DNA from: Hydractinia symbiolongicarpus
Lineage: Eukaryota > Cnidaria > Hydrozoa > Anthoathecata > Hydractiniidae
DNA: 64,000 nt
Direction: 5' to 3'
Assembly (NCBI RefSeq): GCF_029227915.1
Contig: NC_079879.1
Coordinates: forward strand, 15,936,001-16,000,000
Within the stretch, counting starts at the first letter, position 1. Every line of letters starts with the position of its first letter. The notes beneath the pieces were generated by a model. That model was not told the DNA's origin. It saw nothing but the letters and a program-made list of their open reading frames with translations, and searched no databases. Shown piece after piece: positions 59,718 to 64,000 of the stretch. The position numbers were made by a program, and so were the translations under genes.

Positions 59718-60537
59718 TATTTTGGCAAAAAGGCACTCTTATGCAACGTGTCAGTATTCTCCAAAACCACTCCGTAAGACTTATATCGTTTGTTGTCCTG
59801 AGAGATAGAACTAGGACTAGCCCCTTATATCGCAACTTAGGACTTCCTAAATTTTTTGATCTAGTCATCCTTCAAAAATCCTTTTTGTCCATAATCTCGC
59901 TTACGATATATTACCTATTAGTCTTACAAATACATTTGCACTTGATTTTTCTTGTGTACACCAAACTCGGGCTGGTAGATGTGGTTTAATTAACTTACCT
60001 CTAGACAGGTCAACTTTTTCTGGTTAAAAATCTATTCACTTTTACTCAGTAAAAGACTGGGATTTTTCCGTTTAGACTCCTTTAGTAAATCAACTTTTGA
60101 GATACAGCCAATTCTCATCAGGCATTTCATTGACAACTACTTATACCATTGCATTTTAAAATTGCATCCTCTTCTGTATTTCCGCGACATATACTTCTGT
60201 GATTCGAATTTACAACAAATTTTCCTATAACAATTTATCATCCCCCCCTTGTGTTTCTTTCTTTTTCCTTACATGTCTTGTGATGTCCCTGTGTCTGCCT
60301 CTTTAGTTTGTATTTGTCTATCTTTCTTTATAGGGTGGTTGACCCAACCTCCCGTCACTAATAGATGCAACAATAAATGTTACACCTTATACAATTTATA
60401 ACATTGTAATATTCTCTACCTGACAAATAAATTGACTGACTGACTGACTGACTGACTGACTGACTGACTGACTGACTGACTGACTGACTGACTGACTGAC
60501 TGACTGACTGACTGACTGACTGACTGACTGACTGACT
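59718..60537 (+). mobile_element. 5'-truncated non-LTR retrotransposon with (TGAC)n tail
   Basis: The start reads MQRVSILQNHSVRLIS, then SPLYRNLGLPKFFDLVILQK and, after a frame change, CVHQTRAGRCGLINLPLDRS followed by KSIHFYSVKDWDF. This order is the C-terminal end of CR1/L2-type ORF2 (LQ..AVRLI, SPLY..L, LP, KSI...K.W). Stops break it. A 3' UTR of about 400 bases ends in acaaataaattgac and the microsatellite, a typical non-LTR tail. It abuts the Penelope RT without spacer, consistent with insertion into it, but no continuation of the Penelope RT is seen on the far side. Confidence 0.68.
60433..60537 (+). repeat. (TGAC)n microsatellite, about 26 units
   Basis: Uninterrupted tetranucleotide repeat of about 105 bp, starting right after aaataaat. 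Acts as the tail of the non-LTR fragment. The Ser-Gln-Val frame on the other strand is a repeat artefact. Confidence 0.95.
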
Positions 60538-61416
60538 CAAGAAATCAATTGTCTTGGGAGGATAACAAATACACTGTGGTCAAACAATCAAAGACACTAT
60601 TTAGATAAAATATAAATAAAATTAAATGCTGGAAAATTTAGCTAACTAGCTAGGTGTTTTATACGATGACCCCTATGGCTCACTTTTCTTCCGATTTAAA
60701 AGCACTTCTCGTTTATGATCCAAACAGTTCTCCTATGCATTTTCACACTTCTTTTCTGTATTTTGATGCCTATATCTTCTGCACAACACTACCCTGCATG
60801 TGGTTGGAAACTTTCTCTTCAAACTAAAATTAAAAATCTGGTCCACAATTTTACACCCATGGGCTGTATAATTTTCGTAATAGTATACTAGTATACTTTG
60901 CATTCTAAAACTTATTGACCGTGTTAAATCCTTCAATGTTTTAACGATTTATCAAATTTTAAACAGACAAAATTTTTCTCTAAGTAATACTTTTGATCTC
61001 AGATACTACTCTAATACTCACATCACTAGGGGGAAATTAAGGGGTTTATTAGCTAAAAGTCACTGAAAAACCTCTAAATATGGTATTAATTCTATTGTTT
61101 ATCAGTCAGTTGTTCACTGAAATGAGCTGCAGTCTTTGTGTCTTGAACTAGATCTTGCTACCCTATCAAATTTTAGTCTAACTAAATTGCAAAATAGCAT
61201 CTTTCTAAGTAATTACATTGCCTAATTTATAACAAATGTTTTACTTGTTTTTCATTGGTAGTTATTTAGTACATTAATTATCTACTAAACACTGGTGGCC
61301 TCCTCCAGAATAGTCTTTGACTAATAGGTGTGTCTCCTATCAATTAGTCATTTTTGTAACAAAAGATTATTTATTTAGTTTTACATTGTACATGACTTAT
61401 TGATAAATAAATATTA
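60538..61416. other. AT-rich intergenic sequence, nothing recognised
   Basis: No coding potential by motif and no RNA gene recognised. Short poly-T and AT runs only. Confidence 0.6.
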
Positions 61417-61471
61417 ACTACTACTGCTGCTGCTGCTGCACCTGCTCCAGCTACTGCTACTACTAACTACA
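61417..61471 (+). repeat. Imperfect trinucleotide tract (ACT/GCT)n
   Basis: actactgctgctgctgctgc followed by cacctgctccagctactgct and further act units. Preceded by ttgataaataaatatta, so it may be the tail of another retroelement copy; no coding end is visible upstream. Confidence 0.75.
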
Positions 61472-62233
61472 GTATTTTAGTACGTATTTTGTTCAAAACA
61501 ATAAAAAATAAATGAGCAGCCGGTTAAAATTTTGGTATTCTTACAACAAACGTGTGTATAATAAAAAGATAAATGAATGCCTTAAACGGATACCACAATG
61601 GCATTTATTCACGCCTTGTCTCCCTTATATATCAAAAACACAAAAAACTCTGAGGTGGACTGTGGTCGGTTATTTATTCAAAAACGCTAGTTATCAAAAT
61701 CCAGCTCAATTAATATTCCAGACCAGAATTGGGTCTGGGAATTTTTTGAGTTCATGGAAGATAAGTGTTTCCCACCTTGGAAGAGAATTTTTTTGAACGG
61801 AAGAGAAGATTTCAGAGGAAAGTGATTTAACTAAGAAGAGAAGTGTTTTAACTAAGAAGAGAAGTGTTTTTATTTAGAAGAAGAGTGAGCCATAGGGACC
61901 ATCGTAGTTTTGTCCTCTCTTATAAAAAAAAATTAATAGAGCTTCCCAGTTGCCTGGAAAATAAGTTAACTTCCTCCTTTCCTCCCTGCTTGTTTTGGAT
62001 GTTGACTCACTCACATCCGATATTGCCGACCGGTATAATTTTTTGACCCGGGGAAATTATATTGACATGCCTGTTCAGTTTGTCCAAGAAGTATAACTCT
62101 ATTTCTACGGCAAGTAGTTTAGAGGTTGGGTGTGACCGCATAATAGTATCCCTATTTTAAAGGGACACGACCGAAGAGGTGAGAAAAGGAAAGGTTGGCA
62201 AAACAGACAGCATAAAAATTTTAGCGTCGTTCG
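61472..62233 (+). other. Upstream region of tankyrase exon 1
   Basis: Contains a 21-bp-period direct repeat, two copies, at 61827-61870 (ctaagaagagaagtgtttt). No TATA box or other promoter element can be assigned with confidence. A frame at 61512-61796 has no recognised motif. Confidence 0.5.
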
Positions 62234-62474
62234 ATGGCTTCCCCAACAAGTAGGCAGCACCACCGACAGAATTCAAATCTTCCTACGAGACGCAGTAGTG
62301 TTGCAAGTACTTTGATGGAAGGTGGACCTCACGCAAATGAAAGTGGCAGAGAATTATTTGAAGCTTGTCGAACTGGGGATGTTTCTCGGGTGCGTTTTTT
62401 AATTCAAAATAATTGGGACGTGAATATGAGAGATACTGCTGGAAGAAAGTCAACACCACTTCATTTTGCTGCAG
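62234..62474 (+). CDS. TNKS: Tankyrase, first coding exon (partial gene)
   Basis: ATG at 62234 opens a Ser/Thr/Arg-rich, low-complexity N-terminus (80 codons in all), then [38 protein letters not shown], the start of the ankyrin region conserved in animal tankyrases. The exon ends in gctgcag followed by gtaaaa at 62475, a good donor, in phase 1, exactly where the family continues with Gly and the next ankyrin helix. Tankyrase is a poly-ADP-ribosyltransferase that modifies axin and telomere or spindle partners through ankyrin-bound peptides. The SAM and PARP domains must lie beyond the window. Head to head with TMEM127, about 5 kb apart. Whether it is a single TNKS/TNKS2 ancestor cannot be told from this exon. 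Confidence 0.9.
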
Positions 62475-64000
62475 GTAAAAATATTATACATCCTATAATT
62501 TTCTGTATGTTTTCTAGTACTAGCCAGTTGTTTAACCCAACATCTGGGTTAAACAAGTAACTGTGCAATCTGCTATCAAAAGCCAAGTTGAGCGCTTAAT
62601 AAGAGCCGCAAACGGTCACACACATAGGTGGAGCGCTTTAGTACAGGTACACAGTATTTTGTTAATTGAGTAAAGCGCACACAACATTCTTCTGGTTGCA
62701 ATGTCACATCGGTTGAGAGAGGGGTACCAATAAGCCACATAAGCACATAAAAAGTTCCGCGTTATACGTTATTAGAAAATTCAAGTATTCTCACGAAAAA
62801 AACCCGCATAGACCCAAACAATGCCTGAAAAGAGCGCCTTGTTCCCTGTCTTCTGCATGGTACAGTACTGGAATCAGGACACCTAACATTGTGGACCTCG
62901 TATCGTGTGCGACGTGCACGATATGCAGACTATACTGCGCACTATATTGTCGCGATAGTAAAATTCTTTAGCGTTGTGAAAGTTATGATCCCTCGTGAAA
63001 TTGACTTTCTTGATGCATTGCAATTTTTGCGATCCACATCGCGACCATCATGATACACCTTTACACATTATAATAACACTTATTGTCATAAAAGAATAAT
63101 TATAATTGCCATGAGAGAATAACACCATTAAATATATATAATTTTTATTTGTGTTTTTTTTAAATCAAGAATATATATTTTCATCGCCGTAAGTTTTTTT
63201 CTTGTTTAGGCGACTCCAACTTAATTAGTTCTTCTACGGGCCTGACCTACCCTAATTTTCACGAAAACAAAAAAATAATATCAAGCAAATATATTTTTAA
63301 GAAAAAAAAATTAAAAACAATCGAACATTTTCTTATCCCCAACTCATGAGAAAAAGATTATTATTGTCGTAACACCCTCTTTCTTTATGATTATTATATA
63401 TGTTTAAAATTACGCTTGCTAAAATACTGCAAGACTTCTACCGTATTCTCTCTAAATACAAATTTTGGAGATCATCTTTTCTTTTGTGTTGAATGTAATT
63501 CTAATCTGTTTATATCTTTGCAATCACATTGAGCGCATTAAAATGATTTGCTTCTGATGATAGAGCAGTATAGCAGGTATCATTTTTACATGTTATTGAC
63601 ATGTATTTTACAACCTAGTGCCCAGCCCTTCATTATTAATTTCTTTTATAAATATTAAAAAATGTAAAATTAAATGGATGATAATTTTCCTTTTTATCTT
63701 TGCTACCTTCAAGCAATAGGTGATTATTGAAAATATGAAAAATAAATTAAAAATACAATCAGTAAGACACATGCAACTATCTCCTCCCCATTGCTACAAT
63801 GTATTTTATCATGCACACTGTGATTGCTGAGATATAAATAGATAACAACATTACAGTACAGTCCAGATGTAAGCGTATGCGTACGCTCAAGTTTCACACC
63901 TTTTTCTCGGAGGCGGTAGTTGTTTGTCTTTTGTTCTTATTAATTATCTTGCGAGTCTTGTAAGTCATTAATTTGCGCGTAATAAACAAAAGATTATTGA
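62475..64000 (+). other. Tankyrase intron 1 (5' part)
   Basis: AT-rich; no further exon recognised before the window ends. Contains a perfect 12-bp hairpin at 62528-62556 (arms ttgtttaaccca and tgggttaaacaa, loop acatc) and a weaker 7-bp one near 62900 (tatcgtg/cacgata). Confidence 0.7.

Noticed and set aside
60358-60540. Ser-Gln-Val repeat protein on the minus strand
   Set aside because: Pure translation of the (TGAC)n microsatellite.
61512-61796. 94-codon frame upstream of tankyrase
   Set aside because: No recognised motif, AT-rich setting, not in a plausible exon context.

Overview
This window looks like one scaffold piece of an invertebrate animal genome, most likely a cnidarian (inference). 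Two host genes are recognisable by intron-split conservation, TMEM127 and the first exon of tankyrase. The mobile elements (a Maverick/Polinton, a Penelope-like element, a non-LTR fragment) are types common in cnidarians. Species cannot be fixed from the sequence alone.

Layout. (1) 1-40610 is one uninterrupted satellite of about 182-bp monomers (roughly 220 copies). Monomers run in + orientation to about 6656 and in - orientation from there to 40610, with nested larger duplications up to about 4 kb. (2) 40611 to about 53600 is a decayed Maverick/Polinton, an integrated virus-like DNA transposon. Left to right: a small ORF running into the satellite (-), a minor-structural-like gene (-), major capsid (+), a small membrane protein (+), integrase (+); then, converging at about 44.46 kb, a minus-strand block of a zinc-finger protein, an MSV199/DUF3627-type DNA-binding protein, the packaging ATPase, a zinc-ribbon protein, three related zinc-finger/HNH modules, three intact small genes, and a protein-primed family B DNA polymerase. 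Most large genes carry frameshifts and stops; no maturation protease and no terminal inverted repeats were found. (3) 53.6-55.4 kb is AT-rich with a cluster of G-rich GGGGCGTTTA motifs and a nested inverted repeat. (4) 55451-57205 (-) is a complete three-exon TMEM127 orthologue with a fold-back element in intron 1. (5) 57.2-60.5 kb holds a Penelope-like element whose GIY-YIG end is inverted relative to its reverse transcriptase, abutted by the 3' end of a non-LTR retrotransposon with a (TGAC)n tail. (6) 62234-62474 (+) is tankyrase exon 1; the rest is its first intron.

How it fits together. TMEM127 and tankyrase are head to head, about 5 kb apart, and the gap is filled by retroelement debris. 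The Polinton encodes replication (PolB), integration (integrase) and virion parts (capsid, ATPase), but this copy is dead. Its surviving noncoding architecture is the most interesting part: TAATAAAG-like motifs just before start codons and hairpins just after stop codons, reminiscent of transcription signals in large DNA viruses. The abrupt join between the satellite and the Polinton is the other main point for follow-up.
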